A stretch of 64,000 nt of DNA from Melghirimyces thermohalophilus (GCF_900102685.1 NZ_FMZA01000004.1:62001-126000); one strand, 5' to 3'; positions 45,537 to 55,345 are shown, numbered from the stretch's first letter. The notes: generated by a model from the letters alone, not told the origin. Translations and numbers: made by a program.

Positions 45537-46331
45537 TCATGCGAAGCCGAACCACCGCTTCATCCGCTTGAAAAATCCCCGCTCCTTTTCCCCGAGGAGA
45601 AGGGGGACGGCTTCTCCCTGGATTCGTTGTGCGATATTCTTATATGCCTTAGCCGCCGGCGTCTTTTTATGTAAAACGATGGGTTCTCCCAAATGTCCAG
45701 AGCGGATAACATCCTCATGGTCCGGTACGACACCCAACAGGTCGACAGCCAGAACGGAGACGACTTCATCCACATCCATCATACCTCCGTCCTTCGCCAT
45801 CTGCGACTTAAAACGGTTGATCACCACCTTGGGTTGCGGCACCTTTTCTTTTTCCAGCAATCCGATCACTCGATCCGCATCCCGGATCGAGGCGCTCTCT
45901 GCAGTAGTGACCACAATCGCCCGGTCTGCACCGGAAACGGCATTTTTAAAGCCCATCTCAATCCCGGCAGGGCAATCAATCATCACATAATCGAATTGTT
46001 CCCGCAACTCGGCGATCAGCCAACGAATCTGTTTGGTATTGATGGAGGATTTATCTTTGGTCTGGGCCGCAGGCAAAAGGTATAGGGCTTCGCAACGTTT
46101 ATCCTTGACGAGCGCCTGATTCATTTGGCAATTTTGTTCCATCACATCCACAAGGTCATAAATGATGCGATTTTCCAGGCCCATCAACACATCCAGATTC
46201 CTGAGGCCGACATCGGTATCCAACAGGCACACTTTTTTTCCGGTCAGCGCCAGAGCAATACCGATATTGGCCGACGTCGTCGACTTACCCACACCGCCTT
46301 TTCCGGATGTGACCACAATGGCTTCACCCAT
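45537..46331 (-). CDS. minD: Septum site-determining ATPase MinD
   Basis: About 264 residues. Deviant Walker A SGKGGVGKSTTSANIG (10-17), LLDTDVGLRNLDVLMG, DCPAGIEMGFKNAV, and the C-terminal amphipathic membrane-targeting helix GFFKRMKRWFGFA. With MinC it blocks polar division. Start at the ATG at 46331 (MGEAIVVTSG) after GGGGGAGGAAG. Downstream gene of minC-minD. Confidence 0.97.
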   Translation of the reverse strand: MGEAIVVTSGKGGVGKSTTSANIGIALALTGKKVCLLDTDVGLRNLDVLMGLENRIIYDLVDVMEQNCQMNQALVKDKRCEALYLLPAAQTKDKSSINTKQIRWLIAELREQFDYVMIDCPAGIEMGFKNAVSGADRAIVVTTAESASIRDADRVIGLLEKEKVPQPKVVINRFKSQMAKDGGMMDVDEVVSVLAVDLLGVVPDHEDVIRSGHLGEPIVLHKKTPAAKAYKNIAQRIQGEAVPLLLGEKERGFFKRMKRWFGFA

Positions 46332-46364
46332 CTTCCTCCCCCTTCCGGCATATCCTGTCACCCT

Positions 46365-47039
46365 CTATCGTTTAAAACGGTTATCCTTCCATTCGATATC
46401 GGGACGGATCCGGCTCAGATGGTGCATCTTGTCTACGGCGATCTGACCGTTTACCAAGTAAGCGAAGTTCATGCCCGACGTTTCAGATGTTTCCCATTCA
46501 TCCGGGGGGCGAGAGACCACATTGGCGATCCGGAGTTGGGTTGGGCACAGGCTGGAAGCGGCGATGATAGCCGAATCATCCCCTTCCCCCCCGGCGTGAG
46601 CAAGTCCGCGCAAGGCACCCAATACAAAAATGCTCCCCGTGGAACGAACGGTGCCCCCCGGGTTGACGTCGCCGAGAAGCAACAGATCACCCCGATGTTC
46701 CAATACTTGTCCAGAACGGACCGTGCCCGCCTGGAGTTGAATTCCCTGATCATCCACCAGATACGGTTTACCGTGATCCGCCTCGATCGTGTGAATGATC
46801 AGGTTTTTGTGTGTGGAAAACAACTCCCGCATCTCTTTTTCCTCGTCCCGCGTAATCTGCCGATTCCCTAACTTAATGCAGACGCGGGTGTCTGGCCCGT
46901 CCCATAGATTAGAAGCATTTTCCAGCTTATATTTCAGTTCGCTCAAGACCGCGGGAAACGGACGGGATTCATCGAGGAGAAATAGGAGCCCGTCCTTGGT
47001 CCCCTTGATATTGACCGCCGGCTTTAACACTTTACCCAT
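46365..47039 (-). CDS. minC: Septum formation inhibitor MinC
   Basis: 224 residues: N-terminal FtsZ-inhibiting domain and a C-terminal right-handed beta helix (GTVRSGQVLEHRGDLLLLGD, VNPGGTVRSTGSIFVLGALRGLAHAG) that binds MinD. Begins minC-minD after a 179-base gap from mreD. Length normal. Confidence 0.95.
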   Translation of the reverse strand: MGKVLKPAVNIKGTKDGLLFLLDESRPFPAVLSELKYKLENASNLWDGPDTRVCIKLGNRQITRDEEKEMRELFSTHKNLIIHTIEADHGKPYLVDDQGIQLQAGTVRSGQVLEHRGDLLLLGDVNPGGTVRSTGSIFVLGALRGLAHAGGEGDDSAIIAASSLCPTQLRIANVVSRPPDEWETSETSGMNFAYLVNGQIAVDKMHHLSRIRPDIEWKDNRFKR

Positions 47040-47218
47040 GTTGCGTCACCCCGCCTCACTCTTATGTTTTCGGCACCATTTACGGAAATCCTTCCTATCC
47101 TTAGAAGCATTGTGTTAAATGCAGCGGGCAACGATCGAATGAAATAATGAATCGTACAGCCGTTGCCGCCGCTCGTATTTTATCATGCTTCTGTCACACC
47201 GGACGATCACTATGCCGG
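47040..47218 (-). other. 179-base gap between mreD and minC
   Basis: On the minus strand it contains a stem GCGGCAACG/CGTTGCCCGC around a 27-base AT-rich loop (47123-47170) without a T-run. It presumably carries the minC promoter, but no near-consensus -35/-10 pair stands out. Confidence 0.4.
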
Positions 47219-47743
47219 TCAATCGAACAGTTGGACGGAATGAGGGTGAGAGCGTTTAAGAATCCAGCGAACACCGCGATAGATGGGATAGGCAACTACC
47301 ATATTGATCAGCACCGAAGGAATAATATGGTAGAATAAAGCCATTTTCCAAGGCATCTCCGTCATATTAAATAAGCGGAACCAACCATAGCTCATCAAAA
47401 GATGGACGGCCTGACAAACTCCCGTTGTCATCAGGGCAACCAGAGGCCCGGAAAAGAATTGACGCGAGATCAACCCTGCCACATATCCGATCGCGGCGGT
47501 ACTGAAGGCGTAAACACCTAGTGCCTGTGCATAGATCACATCATGGATCAAACCAAAGCAAAATCCAAAGATCATCCCTGATTTTCTGCCGCGGTACAAC
47601 GATAGAATAATGACACCGCTAGTCACCAGCTGGGGAATCCAGACAAGAGGTGAACCCCAAGCTTGCGGTGCTACATACTGCAAAACCGTCCCTTCCAACA
47701 AAAAAAGGAAGGAGAGGAAGCCGGTCAGTATCCAAACCACCAC
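47219..47743 (-). CDS. mreD: Rod shape-determining membrane protein MreD
   Basis: 174 residues with about five or six membrane helices, ILTGFLSFLFLLEGTVLQYV to the basic C-terminus RGVRWILKRSHP. Part of the elongasome with MreB and MreC. GTG start directly after the mreC TAA with GGAGGAG upstream. Confidence 0.92.
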   Translation of the reverse strand: MVVWILTGFLSFLFLLEGTVLQYVAPQAWGSPLVWIPQLVTSGVIILSLYRGRKSGMIFGFCFGLIHDVIYAQALGVYAFSTAAIGYVAGLISRQFFSGPLVALMTTGVCQAVHLLMSYGWFRLFNMTEMPWKMALFYHIIPSVLINMVVAYPIYRGVRWILKRSHPHSVQLFD

Positions 47744-48604
47744 TTAATCTCCTCCCCCTTTGCGTTTATTCAGTTCCTTGCGGTGTTCTTCCACATGAAT
47801 CTTGGCCGGATCACGGACGACCATCACATAGTGAAGTTGTTCAAAGCGGGCCGCCGGTTTAACGTAGACCATCCGGTCCACCCCAAATTCTCCTCGGGTC
47901 ACTTCATCTACGGTTCCAATCAGTAGATCCCCCGGAAATAGATCGGAGAGTCCGGAAGTGACCACCAGTTGTCCCTTTTTCAGCTCGGCCCCGTCAGGAA
48001 CCTTTTTCAGCAGCAATCGTTTTTTCTTCGCATCGTAACCTTCGATCAGACCGAACACATTTTTCCCTTTTGCCTGAACCTGGGCTGCAATCCCGGGGGT
48101 GCTGCCCGAGTCGGTCATGAGTTGGACATCGGCCATGTGGTCGGTCGCTGCCGATACCCGGCCGATCAATCCCTCCTCGGTGATGACCGGCATTCCTTTT
48201 TTCACCCCGTCATCCTTTCCCCGATCGATCACCACCCGATCATTCCAGCGATCTGGGCTGCGGGCGACGGTTTTAGCTGTGATGTAGCTACGCTTATCCT
48301 CTTTATCGTAGCCAGCCACTTCTTTCAGGTTATCATTTTCTTGTTTCAGCCGGGCCACTTCCGCTTTCAGCTGTAGGATCCGATCGGATTCCGATCCGTC
48401 CCCCGCAACCACATCACCGCCAAACCAATCTGCTACAGCCTGGGAAGGGGTAGCCAGCCAACCGCTCAACCATGCACCCGCATTTTTTAAACCAGCTTCT
48501 GCCCAGGTAAGTCCTCCTCGCTCCCGTGTGAGCCCTATACTGACGACCAACAAGATCACGGCCAACAGGGTGACAAACAGACGACGATTGGCAAACAATC
48601 GCAT
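47744..48604 (-). CDS. mreC: Rod shape-determining protein MreC
   Basis: About 286 residues: N-terminal membrane helix (LFVTLLAVILLVVSIGLT), coiled coil (ILQLKAEVARLKQENDNLKEV) and extracytoplasmic beta domain (VVIDRGKDDGVKKGMPVITEEGLIGRV; VVTSGLSDLFPGDLLIGTV). Bridges MreB with cell-wall synthases. The ATG at 48604 is preferred; a TTG two codons upstream is possible. Confidence 0.95.
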   Translation of the reverse strand: MRLFANRRLFVTLLAVILLVVSIGLTRERGGLTWAEAGLKNAGAWLSGWLATPSQAVADWFGGDVVAGDGSESDRILQLKAEVARLKQENDNLKEVAGYDKEDKRSYITAKTVARSPDRWNDRVVIDRGKDDGVKKGMPVITEEGLIGRVSAATDHMADVQLMTDSGSTPGIAAQVQAKGKNVFGLIEGYDAKKKRLLLKKVPDGAELKKGQLVVTSGLSDLFPGDLLIGTVDEVTRGEFGVDRMVYVKPAARFEQLHYVMVVRDPAKIHVEEHRKELNKRKGGGD

Positions 48605-48623
48605 GAACAAAAGACATCACCCT

Positions 48624-49718
48624 TTACGGACGACGACGGGAGGAGGTGATCCCCGCCCCGGATTTAAACAGATGGATATTTTCAAGGGATTGACCGGTGC
48701 CGATAGCGACGCAATCCAATGGGTTATCCGCCACCACCACGGGCATTTGGGTCTCTTCGGACAGCCGTTGATCGAGATCTTTCAACAGGGCCCCTCCACC
48801 GGTCAACACGATGCCGCGATCCATAATATCGGCGGCCAGCTCCGGAGGGGTCTGCTCCAAAGTGAGCTTGACCGAATCGATAATCGAATTGACGGTGTCG
48901 TCAAGGGCCTTCACAATTTCTGAGGTGGTGATCTCAATCGTTTTGGGCAAGCCGGAGATTAGGTCTCTGCCCCGGATCTCCCGGCTTTTTTCTTCATCGG
49001 ATGGTTGGGCGGAGCCGATCTCCAGCTTCAGATTTTCCGCGGTCCGCTCTCCGACCATCAGGTTATAAACCCGTTTGATGTAGTGGATGATGGCATCATC
49101 CATTTCATCTCCGGCCACGCGCAAAGAATTGGCGGTCACGATGCCGCCTAGGGAAATCACGGCCACCTCCGTAGTTCCACCGCCGATATCCACTACCATG
49201 TTGCCTGTCGGTTCCCAGACAGGCAATCCCGCACCGATAGCAGCGGCAAATGGCTCCTCAATCGTGTAGGATTCCTTGGCTCCGGCCGCACGAGTCGCTT
49301 CCTCCACCGCCCGCTTTTCCACCGGTGTCACTCCGGAAGGAACGCAAACCATCACATTGGGGCGTCGAGGAAGGTAAACCCGTTGATTCTGGGCTTTTTT
49401 AATAAAATACTCCAACATGGTGGCAGTGGTATTGTAGTCAGCAATCACCCCGTCTTTCATCGGACGGATGGCCACAATGTTGCCGGGGGTCCGCCCGATC
49501 ATGCGCTTCGCTTCATTGCCGACCGCTTTGATCTCCTTTGTTCCCGTTTCCCGAGCAACAACCGAAGGCTCCCGTACCACAATGCCGTGCCCTTTCAAAT
49601 ATACCAAGGTGTTGGCGGTTCCCAGATCAATACCCATATCCCGAGTAAAACCGCCGAATTTCTGAAAAATGGTTTCTGTTTCCCCGTCGTTTCCCTTGCT
49701 CCCAAACCAAAATCGCAT
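48624..49718 (-). CDS. mreB: Actin-like cell-shape protein MreB with N-terminal extension
   Basis: About 364 residues. Phosphate 1 [16 protein letters not shown], connect and phosphate 2 [18 protein letters not shown], adenosine motif [17 protein letters not shown]. Polymerises under the membrane to direct sidewall synthesis. The start at 49718 gives about 27 residues ([20 protein letters not shown]) ahead of the usual GIDLG start; an internal ATG at 49637 would remove them but has no ribosome site. A TTG further upstream is unlikely. Confidence 0.95.
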   Translation of the reverse strand: MRFWFGSKGNDGETETIFQKFGGFTRDMGIDLGTANTLVYLKGHGIVVREPSVVARETGTKEIKAVGNEAKRMIGRTPGNIVAIRPMKDGVIADYNTTATMLEYFIKKAQNQRVYLPRRPNVMVCVPSGVTPVEKRAVEEATRAAGAKESYTIEEPFAAAIGAGLPVWEPTGNMVVDIGGGTTEVAVISLGGIVTANSLRVAGDEMDDAIIHYIKRVYNLMVGERTAENLKLEIGSAQPSDEEKSREIRGRDLISGLPKTIEITTSEIVKALDDTVNSIIDSVKLTLEQTPPELAADIMDRGIVLTGGGALLKDLDQRLSEETQMPVVVADNPLDCVAIGTGQSLENIHLFKSGAGITSSRRRP

Positions 49719-49759
49719 GAGTTGTCTCAACCCTTTGCTTTGAGTTCTTTCTTTTATAT

Positions 49760-50443
49760 TCAGGCTTGCAGCGGAATAATCCCTTTTTCTTTCAAGCTGT
49801 AAAACCGGTTGTCCCCGATAATGATATGGTCCAGGAGTTCGATGCCGACAATCCGTCCTGCCTCGAACAGCCGTTCCGTCACCTGAATATCCTCCCGGCT
49901 TGGCGTCGGATCTCCGCTGGGATGATTATGTACGCATATCAACCCGGCGGAGCTGCGGCGTATCGCTTCCCGGAACACCTCTCGAGGATGAACCACCGAT
50001 GAGTTGAGGCTTCCGACAAAAATACATTGTTTATCGAGCACCCGGTTTTTCGTGTTTAAAAACAGACACAGAAAATGTTCCTGAGTTAGGTATCGCATCT
50101 CGTCCATCACATAGTCAGCAGCATCCCCTGGGGACCGAATCACAGCTCGTTCCGCGGGCAGAGCACGTGACACACGACGTCCTAGCTCCACCCCCGCCAG
50201 CAGCTGCACCGCTTTGGCCGGTCCAATGCCTCGAATCTTCACCAATTCATTCATCGTAGAACCGGCAAGCCCTTTCAATCCCCCTGCCTGGGCCAAAGCC
50301 CGGCCGGCCAGTTGAACAACAGATTCGGCGGATGTACCAGTGCGAAGAAGGATAGCGATCAACTCCGCATTGGACAGGGTGGTCGGTCCTTCCCGGGCCA
50401 TCCTCTCCCGGGGCCGTTCCTCTTCCGGCACATCCCGGATCAT
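49760..50443 (-). CDS. radC: RadC/JAB-domain protein (YsxA-like)
   Basis: About 227 residues: N-terminal helix-hairpin-helix ([21 protein letters not shown]) and a JAB/MPN domain with the zinc motif [21 protein letters not shown]. Despite the name, a direct role in DNA repair is doubtful. The ATG at 50443 has GAGGGA upstream. Between maf and mreB as in Bacillus. Confidence 0.94.
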   Translation of the reverse strand: MIRDVPEEERPRERMAREGPTTLSNAELIAILLRTGTSAESVVQLAGRALAQAGGLKGLAGSTMNELVKIRGIGPAKAVQLLAGVELGRRVSRALPAERAVIRSPGDAADYVMDEMRYLTQEHFLCLFLNTKNRVLDKQCIFVGSLNSSVVHPREVFREAIRRSSAGLICVHNHPSGDPTPSREDIQVTERLFEAGRIVGIELLDHIIIGDNRFYSLKEKGIIPLQA

Positions 50444-50520
50444 CAACTGTCCCTCTTGACGCAACCCATACAACCTCCCGTCAACCGGTCCATAAGGAAG
50501 CAGGGTGTTTGGTCTGGTTG

Positions 50521-51138
50521 TTAGGCCTTATTTTCCGGAGAAAATGATGGTTTCAACACCGGGTAGCCCATCTCGTTCATCATGTCGTACAAAAGGGGAA
50601 GCGACATCCCAACCACATTGGTATAACAGCCGTCAATCCAGTCGACCCACAGAGAGCCCGTTCCTTGGAGGCCGTACGCTCCCGCCTTGTCCATCGGCTC
50701 CCCTGTGGAGACATACCATTCAATCTCTTCCCGACTCATGTTACGGACCATCACTTCGGTCACGCGATGGTTGATCAGACGCCGATTGACTTTACCTCCG
50801 GTCACCTCCACCAAGGCGATCCCCGTGTATACCTGGTGAGATTGTCCCTGAAGGCGTTCCAAAGTTTGACAGGCTTCCGTTTCGTCCGCCGGTTTTCCCA
50901 GGATTTCATCCCCCAGTGCCACGACCGTATCTGAACCGATCACCAATGCCTGTTTTTTTGTATGTGCCACCGCCAATGCTTTCTTGGCGGCCAAAATCTC
51001 GACCAGCTCCCCAGGTGTCGGGTCTCCAGGGACTTCCTCTGTCACTGAACTCGGGTGAACGGAGAAAGGAAGACCCAGAGTTTTCAGCATCTGTTTTCGT
51101 CGAGGGGAAGCGGAGGCGAGAACGAGTTCCGGCGGCAT
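50521..51138 (-). CDS. maf: Maf-family nucleotide pyrophosphatase
   Basis: 205 residues: VLASASPRRKQML N-terminus, IGSDTVVALGDEILGKP, and DKAGAYGLQG. Maf proteins hydrolyse dTTP/UTP or modified nucleotides; overexpression blocks septation in Bacillus. AAGGAGG is ten bases before the ATG. Slightly longer C-terminus than usual (KPSFSPENKA). Confidence 0.95.
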   Translation of the reverse strand: MPPELVLASASPRRKQMLKTLGLPFSVHPSSVTEEVPGDPTPGELVEILAAKKALAVAHTKKQALVIGSDTVVALGDEILGKPADETEACQTLERLQGQSHQVYTGIALVEVTGGKVNRRLINHRVTEVMVRNMSREEIEWYVSTGEPMDKAGAYGLQGTGSLWVDWIDGCYTNVVGMSLPLLYDMMNEMGYPVLKPSFSPENKA

Positions 51139-51377
51139 GGGACCCCGACCTCCTTCAATTTCTGCACCGACTCTAGTTGCATTCCTCTATGTGTCATCTA
51201 TCCAGTCGGGTTTCGCGTTCAGAGCTTATAAAACCAAAGAAATCGACCCTGCTATCTCCGTCCGGAAGCGATCCGGACGACCGTCCCTAACAGGGACGAA
51301 CAGGATCGGAGAAAACATGTGACATACAAGTTCAGTTTAGCAAATTCGGTCTGGTGGAACAAGAAAGATTCCCTCCT
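51139..51377 (-). other. 239-base gap between spoIIB and maf
   Basis: A possible minus-strand promoter TTGTTC-17-TAAACT lies near the spoIIB end, and two adjacent hairpins, GTCCGGA/TCCGGAC and CGTCCCT/AGGGACG (about 51259-51298), follow in the leader of maf. Neither hairpin has a T-run. No gene is visible. Confidence 0.35.
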
Positions 51378-52481
51378 TTACCGGAAGGCTTCCAAGAAAT
51401 TTTCGTAGGCCAAAGCATATCGAACTAATCCTTCCTGGATCTGCCACAAAGTGACTGTCTCCGGATCTTTTTGATAGGTTCGACTATTTTGCACCACTTG
51501 ATCCAAGGCTCGAACCATCTGTACCAAGTGTGGTGTGGCCTCTTTCGGCAGCGACTTCTCCATTTTAGGTGCTTTTTGGGCTACTTCACTGTATTTGGAA
51601 AAGACATCTTGCCATACCGACTCAAAAGAAACCGAATCCTTGCCCTGACGAAGCCCCGTCGTACTCTTCTCACCCATCAGCCGAAAAACCTCATGCCCCT
51701 CTTCAATCATGTCTGACAACGCTTTTCGCTCCTTGTCGTCGTTAGTCCAATCGGCAAGCGAGACGGGCTTGTCCGCAACCCGAATCGGCTTTAGATGAAG
51801 ATCCGCTCCTTTTTCCTGCAAGGAGGAGGAAAGAGCCTCAGCCTCCTTTTTATTCATGCCGACACCGCGATAAATCCGGTAGGGAGCTTGTTCGGTGGTC
51901 ACCGCCGCCATCCCTTGGGAACGGTATTCCCGCACCTTTTTCAGCGCGTTGGGCTCCTTCTTAAATGTTCCGGCCTGAACCAAGACTGCTTCCAATTTTG
52001 GCAAGGAACCTTCCTTTTGATCGGAGGATTCCTTTTTTTTAGTGGTGCCCGTCTCTGACTCCTCCTCCTTCCCAGGAACCTTTTGTAAATGGGAATCGAT
52101 GCTCCAGTTGGAGACATCTGCATCACCGGAAAAAAAGAGGGACATGATCAAAGCACCCATCAAGCTTCCCAGCAGCACCGCTCCCCCGACCGCTTTCACA
52201 ATCGCCCAGAGCCGCCCGTCTGGACGTCCCCGCCGCCGGTTTCCGGAATAGGGACTTCCCCATCCGACCGTCTTCCCATCGCTTTCTTCCCGACTCTTCC
52301 AGGACAAAGGCCATTTCCGGAAACCCCCATCCTCCGCCCTCGTTTCCTTGGGGGAGATCTCCCTCCCGGCAGCCGTTTTCTGCTTACTTTCCTCTGTATC
52401 ATGCGGGGGTTTCTCTTCCGACCGACGGGGAAGGGGCGTCGTGGCATGTTTAGCTCGCATACGAATTCGGATTTTTGCCAT
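51378..52481 (-). CDS. spoIIB: SpoIIB-like sporulation protein with SPOR domain
   Basis: 367 residues: a basic, low-complexity cytoplasmic head, one membrane helix (AVGGAVLLGSLMGALIMSLFF, about residues 97-118), an acidic/Lys linker, then a SPOR-like segment (AVLVQAGTFKKEPNALKKVREYRSQG ... APYRIYRGVGMNKKEAEALSSSLQ) that binds denuded septal peptidoglycan, and an extra helical C-terminus. Sits exactly between comC and maf, like spoIIB in B. subtilis, where it aids SpoIIDMP-driven engulfment. Confidence 0.85.
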   Translation of the reverse strand: MAKIRIRMRAKHATTPLPRRSEEKPPHDTEESKQKTAAGREISPKETRAEDGGFRKWPLSWKSREESDGKTVGWGSPYSGNRRRGRPDGRLWAIVKAVGGAVLLGSLMGALIMSLFFSGDADVSNWSIDSHLQKVPGKEEESETGTTKKKESSDQKEGSLPKLEAVLVQAGTFKKEPNALKKVREYRSQGMAAVTTEQAPYRIYRGVGMNKKEAEALSSSLQEKGADLHLKPIRVADKPVSLADWTNDDKERKALSDMIEEGHEVFRLMGEKSTTGLRQGKDSVSFESVWQDVFSKYSEVAQKAPKMEKSLPKEATPHLVQMVRALDQVVQNSRTYQKDPETVTLWQIQEGLVRYALAYENFLEAFR

Positions 52482-52570
52482 CGGTCCATCGTCTCCTTCT
52501 TCCAGCGAGTACTACCAATAATCTATGTTTTGATAGATTGAGATAGAACCCGATGAAAGATAAGCCAGGG

Positions 52571-53245
52571 TTACAGGATGGATTCCAAATGAAGGTAGGA
52601 AAGATAGCCCTGCACCAGCTCCTCCCCCCACAGAAAACCGACGAAAAAACCGATCGCCAGATGGGGGGCGAAAGGAAGCGGCGTCCTTTTCATTGCCTTT
52701 CCCCTGAGAAGAAGCAAAATGGACCAGAGTCCGCCACTTATAATGGCCACCGCCAAACCGGATACCATGCCAGTCCAATCCAGTGCGACTCCAGAGGCGG
52801 CCACCATTTTAATATCACCGCCTCCCATTCCGCCGCGGGAGAGAAGAGCGACTGCCAACAGGAACGCAGCGCCCCCGCTGGCAACGAGAAGCGGCTCGAT
52901 CCACCCTCCATCCGATATAGCGTGACACATCACGAAGAAAAGGGCGGCAGTCAAGTTGAGACGATTGGGAATCAACCCCCGAGAAAGGTCGATGGTGGCG
53001 GCAGTCACCAAATAGAGAACCAGGATATACCCAGTCCATCGTTCCGCGGGAGACGCGCTGCTCAGAGTTACCAAAGCAAAACCGACCCCGCCTGCCGCCG
53101 AAAACCAAGGTTGAGGCTTTACCTCCTCATTGAAAAAGAGCCGAAACGACCCGGCCACTCCGTATCCTGCAGCCCACCACCCGATCAACATCGACAGCCA
53201 AACCACGCTCTCCTCTCCTCGTGGACCAAATTGGGATAATTGCAT
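52571..53245 (-). CDS. comC: Short-form prepilin peptidase (ComC/PilD family, A24)
   Basis: 224 residues, polytopic. Aspartyl-protease residues in ATIDLSRGLIPN (Asp86) and GGMGGGDIKM (Asp144, the GxGD motif). The N-terminal zinc-binding methyltransferase module with paired CxxC motifs found in ComC is absent: only one helix and a short loop precede the protease core. Location next to spoIIB supports comC orthology, with processing of ComG-type pseudopilins for DNA uptake. The start is uncertain; a GTG at 53206 is close to an AGGAG. Confidence 0.85.
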   Translation of the reverse strand: MQLSQFGPRGEESVVWLSMLIGWWAAGYGVAGSFRLFFNEEVKPQPWFSAAGGVGFALVTLSSASPAERWTGYILVLYLVTAATIDLSRGLIPNRLNLTAALFFVMCHAISDGGWIEPLLVASGGAAFLLAVALLSRGGMGGGDIKMVAASGVALDWTGMVSGLAVAIISGGLWSILLLLRGKAMKRTPLPFAPHLAIGFFVGFLWGEELVQGYLSYLHLESIL

Positions 53246-53310
53246 TTTATACCATTTTTCGACAAATAAAAAGAGGGAATCCCCTTGATGTCCACCTCAT
53301 AGGCAAAACC

Positions 53311-53339
53311 TGGACACTGGAGATCGTCTGAGATAAGAT
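53311..53339 (+). promoter_or_regulatory. Promoter for ecsAB
   Basis: TGGACA, 17-base spacer, TAAGAT, divergent from comC. Confidence 0.6.
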
Positions 53340-53384
53340 TTCAAGTATGTGAAACCAATCTACGCGAAAGGTGAGGGTTCGTCT

Positions 53385-54119
53385 TTGCTGGAAGTAAAAG
53401 CATTGACTGGTGGCTATTCCACCGGACAACCGGTGATTCACGATCTTTCGTTCACCGTAAAACCTGGTGAAATCGTGGGACTGATCGGCCTGAACGGGGC
53501 CGGCAAAAGTACCACCATCAAACAAATTCTCGGTTTTCTCACCCCTACACAGGGAGAGATCCGCTTCAACGGTCGCACCCTGGAGGAAGATCCGGCCGCT
53601 TTTCGGAAACAGTTCGCCTACATACCGGAAACCCCTTATCTGTACCCCGAGCTGACTCTGGGGGAACATCTGGAGTTGACTGCCGCCGCCTATGGTATCG
53701 ACCCCGCTGTAAGCCGAAGTCGGATGGACAAACTGCTAAAACGGTTTCATATGAAGAAAAGGGTGGACTGGTACCCGGACACCTTTTCTAAAGGGATGCG
53801 TCAGAAGGTGATGGTTTTGTCCGCCTTCCTGTTGGAGCCTTCGTTGCTGATTGTGGATGAGCCTTTTATCGGCTTGGACCCGCTGGCCATCCACAACCTC
53901 CTGGAACAGATGGAAACGCTGAAACAACAGGGAACGGGTATCCTCTTATCCACCCATGTGTTGGCCACAGCTGAAAAAACTTGCGACCGTTTCGTTCTGC
54001 TCCGGGAGGGGCAGATCGCCCTTAAAGGGACTCTGGACGAGATGCGGCGACAGGCCGGATTGCCCCAGGCTTCTCTGGATGAGCTGTTTATTCAGGCCGC
54101 CGGGGAGGAGGGGCTATGA
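53385..54119 (+). CDS. ecsA: ABC transporter ATPase EcsA-like
   Basis: About 244 residues. MLEVKALTGGYSTGQPVIHD, Walker A IGLNGAGKSTTIKQIL, signature TFSKGMRQKVMV, Walker B LLIVDEPFIGLDP, H-loop LLSTHVL. The LTGGYS and GLNGAGKSTTIKQI wording and the EcsB-like partner mark EcsA; the Ecs transporter influences secretion, competence and sporulation in Bacillus, substrate unknown. I choose the TTG at 53385 with AAAGGTGAGG eight bases upstream; an in-frame GTG at 53349 adds 12 non-family residues. Confidence 0.85.
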   Translation: MLEVKALTGGYSTGQPVIHDLSFTVKPGEIVGLIGLNGAGKSTTIKQILGFLTPTQGEIRFNGRTLEEDPAAFRKQFAYIPETPYLYPELTLGEHLELTAAAYGIDPAVSRSRMDKLLKRFHMKKRVDWYPDTFSKGMRQKVMVLSAFLLEPSLLIVDEPFIGLDPLAIHNLLEQMETLKQQGTGILLSTHVLATAEKTCDRFVLLREGQIALKGTLDEMRRQAGLPQASLDELFIQAAGEEGL

Positions 54120-55345
54120 CACCGATACCCGCCCTCTTTCGGCAACGAATGAACCAAGCCTGGGTCAAAGGCTCCCGGTACGTCGCCCTGATCGCAAAAG
54201 GGCTCCACTTTCTCCCGGTGTTCCTCTTGATCCTGATCTATTTCGGTTACCGGGCTTTTTTAGAGTGGCTGCCCGCCCACTTCCCGGTTTACCTGCTGTT
54301 TACCGCTATTTTCACCTGGTCCTTGTCCCGAACCCGCATTCGCACCTTTGTGCAGCCGGCTGATCCCGTATTCCTGTTCCCGGATCTGGCGGGATTGAAA
54401 ATCTATTTTCGCCGCTCTCTCGCCTACAGTGCTGGAATACAATCCTTGAAAATATTTCTTTTGCTGTCCTTTTTATCCCCTCTCTACCTCACCCGACTGG
54501 GGGATATGGCCGGCCTTGTCACTTCGTGGGCCGTCTTGACGGTGTTAAAGGTCTGGAATGTTTGGATTTACTGGTTTGAACTTCACCACCGGGACCGGCC
54601 AGGGATCCCACGCTTTCTTCGTTGGGGAAGCAACGGAGTGATCACCTTATGGTTATTCTCCGGTCACTTTTTCGGCTGGCCCCTGCTGGTGGCTATCCTT
54701 TGGATCGGATGGCTGACCCTGTATCACCTGAAACAACAACCTCCCCGCCACTTGATTCCCTGGGAGGCTTTGATCATCAGGGAACAGCGAACCGTCTCAA
54801 CCTATTACCGGTTGGCCCATCAGTTTATCGATGTTCCCTACATTGGAAACGAAGTGAAGAACCGCCCCGCCTTAGGCTTTTTTTATAAGTGGCTGCCGCC
54901 CACACCTGAGAACAGCTATCTGTATCTGTATCTGCGCACCTTTTTTCGGTACAGGGAACCCTTTGGGGTCTATATCCGATTGACGTTGGTTACAGCGGCG
55001 ATGATGGCCTTTCTGCGCTTTGAATGGTGGATGGCCGCCCTCACCTTAGCAGGCGGTCTGTATCTGACCGGAGTACAACTGCCCTGGATCCGGCGCATTC
55101 ACCGCTACCAACCCTGGTTCCGTCTTTATCCCCGTCCAGTGGAGCAGAAACAGAAGGACTGGTCCCGCCTCGCTGTCGGCTTGCTGGCGGTACAGGCTGT
55201 CCTCATCCTCCTGCCCCAATGGTGGTTGTGGCAAGCACCTGTGACGCTGCTTCCTCTTTTTCTGCTCCTCGGTTGGATCATCGCCTGGTTTCTCGGTCGC
55301 GTTTATCTGCCCAAACGGCTGCACAAAAAAAGCTCTCTCCTGTGA
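54116..55345 (+). CDS. ecsB: ABC transporter permease EcsB-like
   Basis: 409 residues with at least eight membrane helices. Begins with the short cytoplasmic lead LFRQRMNQAWVKGSRYVALIA followed by paired helices; central LHHRDRPGIPRFLRW loop, PPRHLIPWEALIIREQRTVSTYYRLAHQFIDVP, and KNRPALGFFYKWLPPTPENSYLYLYLRTFFR are characteristic of EcsB. Four-base overlap with ecsA. Its end merges into a terminator (55322-55352). Confidence 0.85.
   Translation: MTPIPALFRQRMNQAWVKGSRYVALIAKGLHFLPVFLLILIYFGYRAFLEWLPAHFPVYLLFTAIFTWSLSRTRIRTFVQPADPVFLFPDLAGLKIYFRRSLAYSAGIQSLKIFLLLSFLSPLYLTRLGDMAGLVTSWAVLTVLKVWNVWIYWFELHHRDRPGIPRFLRWGSNGVITLWLFSGHFFGWPLLVAILWIGWLTLYHLKQQPPRHLIPWEALIIREQRTVSTYYRLAHQFIDVPYIGNEVKNRPALGFFYKWLPPTPENSYLYLYLRTFFRYREPFGVYIRLTLVTAAMMAFLRFEWWMAALTLAGGLYLTGVQLPWIRRIHRYQPWFRLYPRPVEQKQKDWSRLAVGLLAVQAVLILLPQWWLWQAPVTLLPLFLLLGWIIAWFLGRVYLPKRLHKKSSLL

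Noticed and set aside
51259-51298. Two adjacent hairpins as a terminator of spoIIB
   Set aside because: Neither is followed by a T-run on the minus strand; left as unexplained leader structure of maf.
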